Shown here in pieces: positions 8,708-18,791 of a stretch of DNA of 64,000 bases. The DNA is from an uncultured Bacteroidota bacterium (GTDB lineage Bacteria > Bacteroidota > Bacteroidia > Flavobacteriales > Flavobacteriaceae), in NCBI GenBank assembly GCA_902602415.1, contig CACKQW010000007.1:1-64000 (forward strand). The letters are read 5' to 3'. Numbering within the stretch: the first letter of the stretch is position 1; each line of letters opens with the position of its first letter. Below the pieces are notes generated by a model. The model had not been told where the DNA came from. It ran no database searches and was given only the letters and a program-made list of their open reading frames with translations. A program made the translations under genes and the position numbers.

Positions 8708-10288
8708 TTATCTAGTATTTAAATTTTCCTCATTGTAAATACGCTCAACTACCATATCAGTCATTTCACGCATTTCTTCTAAGGTCATATCATCTTTATA
8801 CTGTCGTTGTAACTTTTTTAATCTTTTTTTTAGTTTTTTTATCAGTGTATAATAATTGGAATTAGCATATAAATTATTCATCTCATTTGGATCAGTTTCC
8901 AAATCGTATAGCTCCCATTCATCCATATCGTAATAAAAATGAATCAATTTATATCTAGAGGTGCGTATTCCATAATGTGGCTGTACCATATGCCATTTTG
9001 GATATTCATAATAATGATAATATACTGCATCCCGCACATCATCAAAATTGGATTTTAGTTGCGGTAAAAAACTTTGACCTTGCATATCTTTAGGAATATC
9101 AATTCCTGCTAAGTCTAATAGTGTCGGTGCAAAATCTATATTCAATAATAAATTTGAATTTATAGATTCAGGCTCTACAATCTTTGGATAGGAGATTAAA
9201 AAAGGCATTTTTAAAGATTCTTCATACATCCATCGCTTGTCAAACCAACCATGTTCTCCCAAATAAAATCCTTGATCAGAGGTGTAAATAACAACAGTAT
9301 TTTCTGATAAATTATTTTCTTCCAAATAATCTAACATTTTACCAACTGCCTTATCAACACCGGCTACACATCTCAAATAGTCTTTGATATAGCGTTGATA
9401 TTTCCAATTTTTTAATGCTGCTCCTTGAAGAGTGTCATTGGGGGTCCAAAATTCCCCTTGGTTTCCGTAACTGTAATACTCATTTAATTCATAACGTGAT
9501 AAACCCTCAGGAGGGTCAATTTTAAGGTCTCTGCGGTTCATATGATTTTCAATCTCCATCCACTGCTTTTTAGCAGCTTCTCTACCATTGTAATCATCAT
9601 TAAAATTTACAGGGTGTGGTAAGTCTCCATCTGTAAATAAAGACTTAAACTCCTCATCAGGTTGCCATGGACGATGTGGAGCCTTAAATTGATACATAAG
9701 CATAAATGGCTTCTTTTTATCACGTTTTTCATCTAACCATTTGATGGCATCATGAGCAACTTGTGCAGATGAATGCCTTTGACGCTCCACTATTGTATCT
9801 TTACCGTTTACTAAAAAAACCGGATTAAAATAAGTACCTTGTCCACCCCAGTTAATCATTACCTTGGAATAATCAAAACCTGTTGGTGTAGTCCCTAAAT
9901 GCCACTTTCCAATTACTGCTGTTTGATAGCCAGATTTTTGAAAAAGCTTTGGAAAAGTCATTTGACTACCATCAAAATCACCTCCCTTTTCATTTTTAAA
10001 GAATCCGTTCACGTGACTATACTTTCCAGTTAATATTGATGCTCTACTTGGTCCACAAATAGAATTTGTATTAAATGTACGTGTCATTAACATCCCTTTT
10101 TCAGCAATCCTGTCAATATTTGGAGTAGGTGCTATTTCTGAAAGCCAATCCTTGTAAGCGCTAACAGCGCTAACAGCATGATCATCTGACATAATAAAAA
10201 CTATATTTGGAGTATCTGTATTATCTTTTTGCGCTGAAAAAGATAAAGAGATAAATAAAATTATGAGAAAAAATATTGGATTTTTCAT
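8708..10288 (-). CDS. S1-family sulfatase (FGly-type)
   Basis: Signal peptide; NIVFIMSDDHA; sulfatase signature CGPSRASILTGKY; YTSDQGFYLGEHGW. Confidence 0.92.
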   Translation of the reverse strand: MKNPIFFLIILFISLSFSAQKDNTDTPNIVFIMSDDHAVSAVSAYKDWLSEIAPTPNIDRIAEKGMLMTRTFNTNSICGPSRASILTGKYSHVNGFFKNEKGGDFDGSQMTFPKLFQKSGYQTAVIGKWHLGTTPTGFDYSKVMINWGGQGTYFNPVFLVNGKDTIVERQRHSSAQVAHDAIKWLDEKRDKKKPFMLMYQFKAPHRPWQPDEEFKSLFTDGDLPHPVNFNDDYNGREAAKKQWMEIENHMNRRDLKIDPPEGLSRYELNEYYSYGNQGEFWTPNDTLQGAALKNWKYQRYIKDYLRCVAGVDKAVGKMLDYLEENNLSENTVVIYTSDQGFYLGEHGWFDKRWMYEESLKMPFLISYPKIVEPESINSNLLLNIDFAPTLLDLAGIDIPKDMQGQSFLPQLKSNFDDVRDAVYYHYYEYPKWHMVQPHYGIRTSRYKLIHFYYDMDEWELYDLETDPNEMNNLYANSNYYTLIKKLKKRLKKLQRQYKDDMTLEEMREMTDMVVERIYNEENLNTR

Positions 10289-10295
10289 TTGATAT

Positions 10296-11687
10296 TTAAT
10301 TAAATGTTTCTTTAAATCTTTTTAATCGTTTGCTCAATGACTCAACTGTATTTCTGTAAGTCTTTAATATTGCTAAGTTTTTTGTTTCGTCTGGATCATT
10401 AGAATGATCATAAAGCATTCTAGAAATTCGACCCGATTGCAAGTTCCACTCTGTGTAGAAAAAATCATTATGGATTAAAGTTTCTCCCCTCCTCCATCTA
10501 GCGAGGGCTGTAGTTTTAATTATTTTTTCTGGATTTCTCATGCTAGAAACAAGCGAGGTTCCTTGCAGATGTTTAGGCTTTGGACCAATTGTTAATTCAC
10601 AAAGGGTGGGAAATATATCAACCAATTCTGCTATTGAATTTGTTTTAACATTTACAGGAAAATTTGGCGCACTAATAATCATCGGAACATGAAGCGCTAC
10701 TTCAAAATTACTATGCTTTGCCCATAATCCGTGCTCTGAGAGACTCCAACCATGATCACCAACTAGTACCACAATAGTACTATCTCTTAGACCAAAGCTA
10801 TCTAAAGCATTTAATAATTTTCCAATTTGTGCATCTACATAACTTACACTTGCATAATATGCATGAATTAAGGTTTTGGACATTTCATGATCAATAGGAC
10901 CTTTTTTAGGAATATCTTTGTAGCGGCGAAGCTCTCCCCATTGATGATTCGCCTGATTTGGAGCTGATTCAGGAAATATATTTTGCTTGGGTAATTGGAT
11001 ATCACTTTCCTTATAGAGATCCCAATATTTTTTTGGTGCAGTAAATGGTAGGTGTGGCTTAACAAATCCAACTGCTAAAAAAAAAGGGCTGTTTGAGTTT
11101 TTGAGTTTTTTTAAATCCTTAATTGATTTTTGAGCAGTTAAGCCATCAAAATAAACTTTATCATCTACATCAAGCATTTCATAAGCAGCAGCTGGTTTTT
11201 TTTCTTTATCCAGTTCACGGTTTTTTGGATCCTGATAATTTCTCCAACTTATATCTGTTGGATACCATTCCTCATCCCAAGATTTTATATCATTTTTTAA
11301 ATGTGTAATTTTATTATTACTGATAGTAGTATATCCTCTTTTATTAAAATAATCTACCATATGTTCTGATTGCGGCCCAGCCTCATGTATACTGGAATAA
11401 TAAGTTAAAAATCTATCTTGAGTAGGGCGAACACCAGAAAGAATACTTGCTCTGGATGCACCACATACAGGCACATTACAATAGGCTCGATTAAACGTAA
11501 CACCTCGTGCAGCTAATGCATCAATATTAGGGCTTTTGATATGATCTTGGTTATATACAAATAATTCAGGACGTAAATCATCAACCATAATAAAAAGTAC
11601 ATTTTTAGATTGATTGATTTCATTCGCATTTACAATGGGGTAAGTGAAAAAAAACAGTATGTAAAGAAAAAATTTATTCATTAACAT
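10296..11687 (-). CDS. S1-family sulfatase, iduronate-2-sulfatase-like
   Basis: NVLFIMVDDLRPEL; CGASRASILSGVRP; VKPHLPFTAPKKYWDLY; LVGDHGWSLSEHGLWAKHSNFE. Confidence 0.92.
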   Translation of the reverse strand: MLMNKFFLYILFFFTYPIVNANEINQSKNVLFIMVDDLRPELFVYNQDHIKSPNIDALAARGVTFNRAYCNVPVCGASRASILSGVRPTQDRFLTYYSSIHEAGPQSEHMVDYFNKRGYTTISNNKITHLKNDIKSWDEEWYPTDISWRNYQDPKNRELDKEKKPAAAYEMLDVDDKVYFDGLTAQKSIKDLKKLKNSNSPFFLAVGFVKPHLPFTAPKKYWDLYKESDIQLPKQNIFPESAPNQANHQWGELRRYKDIPKKGPIDHEMSKTLIHAYYASVSYVDAQIGKLLNALDSFGLRDSTIVVLVGDHGWSLSEHGLWAKHSNFEVALHVPMIISAPNFPVNVKTNSIAELVDIFPTLCELTIGPKPKHLQGTSLVSSMRNPEKIIKTTALARWRRGETLIHNDFFYTEWNLQSGRISRMLYDHSNDPDETKNLAILKTYRNTVESLSKRLKRFKETFN

Positions 11688-14013
11688 CTATTCTATTATT
11701 GACAGTTAACGTTGTTAATTTTAAATCCCTATCTGCTGATGATCCACCTGTCATTATTGAAAATTCACCCGGTTCAACACAATAATCCATTTCAATATCA
11801 TAGAAAGCTAAAGTATCCTTTGTGATTTCAAAAGAAACTTTTTGGGTTTCTCCCTTTTTTATAAATACTCTTTTGTATCCCTTCAGCTCTTTAACAGGTC
11901 GAGTTACACTACTAACTCTATCTCTAATATACATTTGTACAATTTCATCACCATCATAATTTCCAGAATTTGTAACATTAACTGAGACAAAAACACTTTC
12001 ATTTCCATCTAAGCTAGGTTTCGATAAAATCGGCTTTGAGTATATAAAATTTGTATAACTCAATCCATATCCAAATGGGTAAAGAGGAGTTGATTTTTTG
12101 ATTGCGTATTTATGAAAATAGGCTGAAGGCTTATGATTATAAATCATTCTTAGTTGACCAACATCACGAGCAACTGTCAACGGTAATTTACCACTGGGAT
12201 TTACATCACCAAAAATAATTTCTGATACCGCTTGTCCACCAAGAGATCCTGGTTCCCAAGCTTCAATTATAGCTGGTATGTTTTCATCTAGCCAGGGTTC
12301 AGAAATTGGTCTTCCATTCACCAATACAATAATAATTGGTATTCCCGTTTTTTCAATAGATTGAACCAGTTCCAGCTGTTTCCCTGGTAGATCAAGAGCA
12401 GCTCTACCCATATTTTCTCCAGCAGTTTTATCTTTCCATTTGTAACGCATGGAGTTGTCACCAACAACTAATACAACATAATCAAAGCCCTTTGACTTTT
12501 TCACCGCTGCATCAATATCCTTGGAGTTAATTTTTCGAATACTTTTACCTGAGTCATGATATGCAACTTCGTATCCTTTTTTACTTCCTAATTCTTTAAT
12601 ACCTTCAAAAATTGTAGTGACCTTTTCATCTGGTTGTTGAGCATGCCAATCGCCAAGAATAGTTTGATTATTTGCATTTGGTCCAGTAACTAGAATACGT
12701 TTTTTTTTTCTGGTATTGGAAAGTGGCAACAGATTACGATTTTTTAATAATACTATTCCCTTGCGAGCTGTTTCCAATGCAACTTGCTGATGTTCAGGGG
12801 TAAATATTTTTTTTGGTATTGCTTTCAAATCAACAGTTCTATTTTCAAATAAACCCAGTTTAAATTTAGCTGTTAATATTTTTTCACAGGCTTCATTAAC
12901 GCGTTCTATTGGCAATGTTCCTTCTTGAACTAACTCAATTACAGCTTCAGGAAATTTAACACCATGCATATGCATATCCATCCCTGCACTCACGGCTAAA
13001 TAAGATGCTTCTTTAAGACTGTTTGCTACATGATGAAGTGTTTCAATACGTTCAATATCCATCCAATCACTAACAAAAAATCCTTGAAAGCCCCATTGTT
13101 TCCTAAAAAGATCATTCATTAACCATGAGTTCATGTGACAGGGAACCCCATTTAACTCATTATGCGCACCCATTATAGAATATACCCCAGCATCAATTGC
13201 TTTTTTGTAAGGTTTTAAATGTACCTCTCTCAAAGTTCTAATGGAAACATCCATCGGAGCAGCATTTAGTCCGTTAATTGATTCCCCTCCAGCTATCATA
13301 TGCTTAGCACATGCAATTACCTTTTCAGTCCCTGTGAAATCATTTTGCTGAAATCCTCTTATCATTGCAGCTCCTAAATTACCGACAAGTAAGTGATCCT
13401 CTCCAAATGTTTCCCCAACTCTTCCCCATCGAGGATCTCTTAGTATATCAATATTTGGGGTAAATGTCCATTGGGATCCAGTTGCACGCATTTCTTTTGC
13501 AGTTTGGATACCAATTGTTTCTAAAAAAGAATCTTCCCAGGTGGATGCCAGGGTAATAGGTGAAGGATATACTGTAGTTCCAGAAACTAGTGCATTTCCA
13601 TGAATAGCATCAATTCCGATCAGAAGTGGAATTTTTAATCGTGATTGTGCAGCAAGGTTTTGTAATAAATTTGACTCTTCAGGTGTTAAAACATGTAAAA
13701 ACGACCCAATTTCCCCCCTTCTTGTCATTTCAGCCACATCATCACTAAAAACTCCCTTGTAAAAGCCCTGAGCATCATTTGAAAGTAATTCTTCTTCAGT
13801 AAGATCTTTTTCAGCTTGTCTCATATGCTCTAATCCAACAAATTGATTCATTTGATACACTTTTTCCTCAAGAGTCATTCTGCTCATTAGGTCATTGACC
13901 CTATTTTCAACAGTTTCATTTGGATCTAAATAAACAAATGACTCATTCTGACTATTTACTTTTACCAGACATAGAAAAAACAAAGAAATAATTTTAATTT
14001 TAATAAAATTCAT
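11674..14013 (-). CDS. GH3 beta-glucosidase/beta-xylosidase (BglX-like)
   Basis: MSRMTLEEKVYQMNQ; FTPNIDILRDPRWGRVGETFGED; GFFVSDWMDIE nucleophile region; C-terminal fibronectin III-like domain. Confidence 0.92.
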   Translation of the reverse strand: MNFIKIKIISLFFLCLVKVNSQNESFVYLDPNETVENRVNDLMSRMTLEEKVYQMNQFVGLEHMRQAEKDLTEEELLSNDAQGFYKGVFSDDVAEMTRRGEIGSFLHVLTPEESNLLQNLAAQSRLKIPLLIGIDAIHGNALVSGTTVYPSPITLASTWEDSFLETIGIQTAKEMRATGSQWTFTPNIDILRDPRWGRVGETFGEDHLLVGNLGAAMIRGFQQNDFTGTEKVIACAKHMIAGGESINGLNAAPMDVSIRTLREVHLKPYKKAIDAGVYSIMGAHNELNGVPCHMNSWLMNDLFRKQWGFQGFFVSDWMDIERIETLHHVANSLKEASYLAVSAGMDMHMHGVKFPEAVIELVQEGTLPIERVNEACEKILTAKFKLGLFENRTVDLKAIPKKIFTPEHQQVALETARKGIVLLKNRNLLPLSNTRKKKRILVTGPNANNQTILGDWHAQQPDEKVTTIFEGIKELGSKKGYEVAYHDSGKSIRKINSKDIDAAVKKSKGFDYVVLVVGDNSMRYKWKDKTAGENMGRAALDLPGKQLELVQSIEKTGIPIIIVLVNGRPISEPWLDENIPAIIEAWEPGSLGGQAVSEIIFGDVNPSGKLPLTVARDVGQLRMIYNHKPSAYFHKYAIKKSTPLYPFGYGLSYTNFIYSKPILSKPSLDGNESVFVSVNVTNSGNYDGDEIVQMYIRDRVSSVTRPVKELKGYKRVFIKKGETQKVSFEITKDTLAFYDIEMDYCVEPGEFSIMTGGSSADRDLKLTTLTVNNRIDVNE

Positions 14014-14018
14014 GGTTA

Positions 14019-15185
14019 TTATTTAGTATTTAGCGCCTTTTTAATTATTTCGTAGGCAGGTGTTGGATTTAAGTCTTTGTCATAAATTGATTGAAAAAAA
14101 GTTGATGGCTTTTTGAGTCTTTCTCCCATATCCCATAAGTTTAGAGTAACAGTTCCTGAATGTACTTTTGACTGAAGGACTTTAATAATTTTTTCATACA
14201 ATTCAGCTTGAAATTCTAATTCCTCAGTAAGATTTGTCATATCGTTGACTCTATAGTCAAGCTCCGTTACATGAAAATCTAAATTATTTGCATGCGCCCA
14301 ATCAATAAGTTTTGATAACTCAGCGATTGCATCATCAGGGTATTCAATAAACTGTATTGTTGATCGACTTAAGTTAAGATGCCCTTGCCAACCAATTCCA
14401 TCAACTCTAAGACCTTTTGATCTTAAATACAGAACTGTTTCTTTTAATCTTTCCCACATCGCTGACTGCATCCCCCCATTTTGATTATAAACCAATTTAA
14501 CATTAGGAGCATTAGCAGTTGCAATTTCAAACGCCTTTATAATATAATTAGGAAATCCGTTTTCATCCAGACCCATTTTTAACCATGGATTTTCCCACAA
14601 GTGCGTACCTTTCTTTGGGCCAAACCATTTTCCACTTGGTAATATCGTTTCATTAACGACATCCATGTATTTCACATTTTTGTCCTCATTGTAACGCTTT
14701 GCAGATTGGGTCATAAAATTAACCATCACATTTTCTAGTTCAGTAGCAGTTCTGTGATCCTCCTTTGCCCATTTGGATGCTTGAGGGCTAATTGGACCAT
14801 GAATCCTTACTATCAAATCATTATTATTAGCAAATTTTAAAAATTTTTCTATTCTTTCCCACTGCCAAATTCCAGGCCTTGGATGTAATCTGGCTTGTTT
14901 TGCAGCATTTGCTGGCGTTAAAAAGTTAAAATCATTTAAAAATAGATCTTCTTTTCTTGATCCTAATTCATGAAAATTTAATGTGGCTCCAATTTTTAGT
15001 TTATTTCTTTCTTCAAAAAAACCGTTAGCATTATCTAAGTTAGGAACTAAACATTGCATTTTTATTGTTGCATCAAAAAAAGAAACAATTTTTGAGTTTG
15101 AATATTTAGTCTGAAAACTTAATATATTATTTTGGGATTCTGAAGACAAAAAGAATATAAAAATCAAAAACATTAACAATTTCAT
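14019..15185 (-). CDS. Divergent GH10-family glycoside hydrolase
   Basis: MDVVNETILPSGKW acid/base; HVTELDYRVND nucleophile; VDGIGWQGHL; but FNFLTPANAAKQ replaces the usual TxENxMKW and RIHGPISPQASKW replaces GHTLVWH. Confidence 0.82.
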   Translation of the reverse strand: MKLLMFLIFIFFLSSESQNNILSFQTKYSNSKIVSFFDATIKMQCLVPNLDNANGFFEERNKLKIGATLNFHELGSRKEDLFLNDFNFLTPANAAKQARLHPRPGIWQWERIEKFLKFANNNDLIVRIHGPISPQASKWAKEDHRTATELENVMVNFMTQSAKRYNEDKNVKYMDVVNETILPSGKWFGPKKGTHLWENPWLKMGLDENGFPNYIIKAFEIATANAPNVKLVYNQNGGMQSAMWERLKETVLYLRSKGLRVDGIGWQGHLNLSRSTIQFIEYPDDAIAELSKLIDWAHANNLDFHVTELDYRVNDMTNLTEELEFQAELYEKIIKVLQSKVHSGTVTLNLWDMGERLKKPSTFFQSIYDKDLNPTPAYEIIKKALNTK

Positions 15186-15258
15186 ATTATTCTATTTATT
15201 TTAAAATATTATAAACTTCAATATAGAAAAAACCAAAAAAACTTACATCATAAAAAAA

Positions 15259-17187
15259 CTAGTATTTTATGATTTTTTTTGTTGCAAAACTACCGTCTAA
15301 AAACATTAAATCAACAGAATAAATTCCCGGGGTGAATTTCTCAATATTAATATTTTTTGTTTGGCTTGTTTTCAGCACGATTCTACCAAAAACATCAAAA
15401 ATTCTTAATTGAGATATTGATTTATCAGATTTTACATTGATTTTTGAAGAGGTAGGGTTGGGATATAATACAAAAATAAATGGCAAGTTGTAGTCAGTAG
15501 AATTTAATGATGTATCAACAATTTGTACATCGAAAGCATCAAAAAAATACGATCCCTCATGAGCACCTGTCATAATTTGTAGTTGAATATTTTCAGTTAA
15601 ATCCGGTACAACATACTCAAATTGATAATATTGATAGGTATTAGATAATTCTAAAACTTGTGATGGTACAAAAATCAAATCTCCGTCTACTAAGGATTTT
15701 ATTCTCATTTTAAATGAGATATTTTCAGTATCTGATTTAGCATAACATCCTATTAACAAAGTTTTATTATTTAAATCGCCATCATAAATTACATTACTTA
15801 AAAGCACTTTGTTATACCCTTGGGAGGTTGCTACATCAATTTTAGCTGCAGTCTGCCCTGAATAGACTACATTTTCTGTTTCCGTAAGTGAAGCCTCTGC
15901 AGATCCAAGAACCGAAAAACTCCATTGCGAGGAGATACCACATTCAAAATCAGGATTCCTAATTATTTCATCATTATATGGTCCGTAACATGTAGGCCAT
16001 TCACCATGAGAAAGTAAAGCTTCTTTAACCTCTTCTACCCACACTCCAGGGTATATATTGTTTGTTTCAGGATTATCTGTCCTGAGATGAATTGTTTTTG
16101 TTGACTTATTACCCGCACACCATGCAGAGAAAGAAAATCCTCTGTCAATTGCCTGTTCTGCAATATATCTATGGTATTCTATTCGATCCGCGCTAACAGG
16201 ACCACCATTATTTCCATACAGTCCCGTATTATAATTATAACCTGACTCATTATCAGCAGCAAATTCACCAAGAGTTACAGGAATATTATTTGTTTCTGAC
16301 CAATTTTTTACAAAATCAAAATGAGAATCCAGTGTTGATTTATCCGCATTAGTTCCCCAGTTAAAATCATTGTATTGCTCTTGTGATGATGCAGTGAAAT
16401 TAAATGGTATATAGTAATGAAATGAAGCAATAAGATTGGCGTCATAATTTAAAACCTCATCGCCTATCGTAGATGGGGCTTGGTAAGAGTTAGCACCCCC
16501 TCCAGTAATTATAATTGAACGATTACTGTTATTTCCCCCAGTTGATCTAATAACATCAATTATCATTAAATTAATAAAATCCATTTCATCATCATTTAGC
16601 TCAAAATATGGCTCATTTACAACTTCAAAAATTAATTCCGGAGGGTGATCAATAAATCTGTTAGCTATTTGAGTCCAGATTGACTTAAACTTCATAAGAT
16701 CAGCAGCTCTTTTCGCTGAGGTGGGATGCGTATAATTTGAATTTGTAGTATTAAATGTTTCTAAAAACTCTGTCTTGAGCTCAGCTCCATGAAAATCTAA
16801 AACTGTGTATAAGCCTTGATTTAATGACCAATCGATAATATTTTCAACACGATCCAAGTAAATTGAACTGACTGTAAAATCCTCTATACCCCCGTCATAT
16901 TGATCTGCAGTGTTTGCTGATGATGACCAGAGAGATGTTTCACCATCAGTTCTAGATCCAAAAAAATCCGCAGGTATCCTAACATTTGAAAAACCAGCCT
17001 GGGCTACATCTACAAAATATTGCTCATGAACAATTGGAGCCCAATTTCCTTCGACCGGCGCACTTAAGGTATTTCCAAGATTTATTCCCCTTCCCATGGC
17101 TTGCACAATCTCCCAGGAAGAAGTTTGTGCACTGAGCATAAAACAGTAAAATAAACAAACTAAAAAAGCTGCTCTATTAATGAACAT
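15259..17187 (-). CDS. GH5 endoglucanase-like enzyme with a carbohydrate-binding-like domain and T9SS sorting domain
   Basis: MGRGINLGNTLSAPVEGNW; FEVVNEPYFELND; VTLGEFAAD; beta-sandwich-like region; C-terminal YPNPTSSKINVKS...GIYSVDL...KKIIKY. Confidence 0.87.
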   Translation of the reverse strand: MFINRAAFLVCLFYCFMLSAQTSSWEIVQAMGRGINLGNTLSAPVEGNWAPIVHEQYFVDVAQAGFSNVRIPADFFGSRTDGETSLWSSSANTADQYDGGIEDFTVSSIYLDRVENIIDWSLNQGLYTVLDFHGAELKTEFLETFNTTNSNYTHPTSAKRAADLMKFKSIWTQIANRFIDHPPELIFEVVNEPYFELNDDEMDFINLMIIDVIRSTGGNNSNRSIIITGGGANSYQAPSTIGDEVLNYDANLIASFHYYIPFNFTASSQEQYNDFNWGTNADKSTLDSHFDFVKNWSETNNIPVTLGEFAADNESGYNYNTGLYGNNGGPVSADRIEYHRYIAEQAIDRGFSFSAWCAGNKSTKTIHLRTDNPETNNIYPGVWVEEVKEALLSHGEWPTCYGPYNDEIIRNPDFECGISSQWSFSVLGSAEASLTETENVVYSGQTAAKIDVATSQGYNKVLLSNVIYDGDLNNKTLLIGCYAKSDTENISFKMRIKSLVDGDLIFVPSQVLELSNTYQYYQFEYVVPDLTENIQLQIMTGAHEGSYFFDAFDVQIVDTSLNSTDYNLPFIFVLYPNPTSSKINVKSDKSISQLRIFDVFGRIVLKTSQTKNINIEKFTPGIYSVDLMFLDGSFATKKIIKY

Positions 17188-17236
17188 AGTTAAAATTAGA
17201 GCTTATTGCTCTTTGGATTATAGAAATAATAAAAAT

Positions 17237-17575
17237 TTATTTTTGAAAGGACTCTTTTTCCAGTTTAATAATCTTTTTTACCTGGTCATTTGTAAAAACT
17301 TCCATCAATTTTTTACGAGTGTCCTTAAAAGCGGAACGATAAACTTCTTTTTTTTCCTCTTCAGTTAAATTTTTACCTCTAATTTTTAAAGCATTAGATG
17401 CATATTTGTTGTAAAGTGTTTCTTTTAAAAAAACAACATCAGAATCAGAAATTTCCATGTTTGCCTTGATAAGAGAAACTGCATTTTCTGCTCGATTTGC
17501 AGCATATTTATTTTTTTGAGCTTGAGTAAAGGTGACAAAAAATGCCATAAAACACACTAAAATTATATTTTTCAT
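17237..17575 (-). CDS. Small secreted alpha-helical protein, unknown function
   Basis: Signal peptide MKNIILVCFMAFFVTFTQAQ; charged helical LTEEEKKEVYRSAFKDTRKKLMEVFTNDQVKKI; in frame within the PUL operon. Confidence 0.65.
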   Translation of the reverse strand: MKNIILVCFMAFFVTFTQAQKNKYAANRAENAVSLIKANMEISDSDVVFLKETLYNKYASNALKIRGKNLTEEEKKEVYRSAFKDTRKKLMEVFTNDQVKKIIKLEKESFQK

Positions 17576-17602
17576 ATCGTAAGATTTAATTGTTTAAATA
17601 TA

Positions 17603-18790
17603 TTATTTAATTATAAATTTTTGTCTGATTTCTAAATCATTTTTATCAATAGTTTTTAATATGTACAGCCCCGGCGCAAAATCAGAAACATCAATTTGAG
17701 TTATATTTCCTTTATTTTTATAAACCATTTTACCAAATATATTGGTGATGTAAATAAAACCCAATTGGTGTGGTGTCTTAATATGTAATATATCAACAAC
17801 AGGATTTGGATATATTGTTACTGCCTTGTAATCATTATAATCAGATGAAAAACCTAATGAAGCCTGTTCATAGATTTCTTGAACAGTGTAAAAGGCTTGT
17901 TTAGGAATCCTATCTCTAGTAACAATACCCCAATACTCTTCATTTGCGAATGAATCATAAGGAATAGAATTAGGGAATCCACCCGCATCTTGTTGATTTG
18001 GGTTTCCAGCTTTCCACCATTCGTCACAAAATTCAAATAAGGTTACCCCAATTGATAGGTCAGATTTTTCTAATATAGAGTTTAAAATAACCTGTGTTGC
18101 TGCAGATTGAAGCTGCTGGTTTTCCAAACCATTATTTGAATCAAAACTGTCTGCGCCAGCTTCAGAAATATAAATTGCCTTGTCAGTGATTGCAGCTAAA
18201 TCATCAATTGCAGAAGCTGAATCTGTCCATCGATAAACATTCATTCCCCAAATATCAACACTGGGGCAAGAGTTCAATGCCTGCTGACTAGGAACTTCAC
18301 CATGACCGGTACTTACTGGGTGATTTGGATCTAAAGATTTTACAGTGGCCGCACATTCTTCTAATTTGTCATACCAATTTTGTATGTTGTTACCAAACCA
18401 TTCGGGATGATAATTAAATTCATTTCCAAATTCCCACATCAATATGGCTGGATGATCTTTAAATTGATTTACATACCAAGTATAACTATTTTCATTTAAA
18501 CTCATAATTATTTTTATACCAGCATTATGAAAAGCATTCAATTCAGCAACATTTGTAATAGCGGAATAAGTTCTAATTGTATTAATATTAGCTTCCACCA
18601 ATAGTGGAATATCATCTAAATAAGAAAAACCTGAGTTTTCTCCATTTCCCTCACCACGTGCATAGCATATGCCATTTACTCTGTACTCTGTATCATCGAC
18701 ATATAATTTCCTGTCTTCTACATAAATATTTTGCGAAAAAATTGATGGGTAAATCTGAAATATTAGGAAAATAAATATAAATTTTCTCAT
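17603..18790 (-). CDS. Clan GH-A glycoside hydrolase (GH2 C-terminal TIM-barrel-like) with T9SS sorting domain
   Basis: YRVNGICYARGEG; ILMWEFGNEFNYHPEW acid/base; YISEAGADSFD nucleophile; YPNPVVDILHI...GLYILKT...FIIK. Confidence 0.75.
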   Translation of the reverse strand: MRKFIFIFLIFQIYPSIFSQNIYVEDRKLYVDDTEYRVNGICYARGEGNGENSGFSYLDDIPLLVEANINTIRTYSAITNVAELNAFHNAGIKIIMSLNENSYTWYVNQFKDHPAILMWEFGNEFNYHPEWFGNNIQNWYDKLEECAATVKSLDPNHPVSTGHGEVPSQQALNSCPSVDIWGMNVYRWTDSASAIDDLAAITDKAIYISEAGADSFDSNNGLENQQLQSAATQVILNSILEKSDLSIGVTLFEFCDEWWKAGNPNQQDAGGFPNSIPYDSFANEEYWGIVTRDRIPKQAFYTVQEIYEQASLGFSSDYNDYKAVTIYPNPVVDILHIKTPHQLGFIYITNIFGKMVYKNKGNITQIDVSDFAPGLYILKTIDKNDLEIRQKFIIK

Positions 18791-18791
18791 A

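Noticed and set aside
17198-17212. Small hairpin AGAGC-TTATT-GCTCT between the small helical gene and the downstream GH5 gene
   Set aside because: Only 5 bp with no T tract; could be a processing site in the PUL mRNA but too weak to claim
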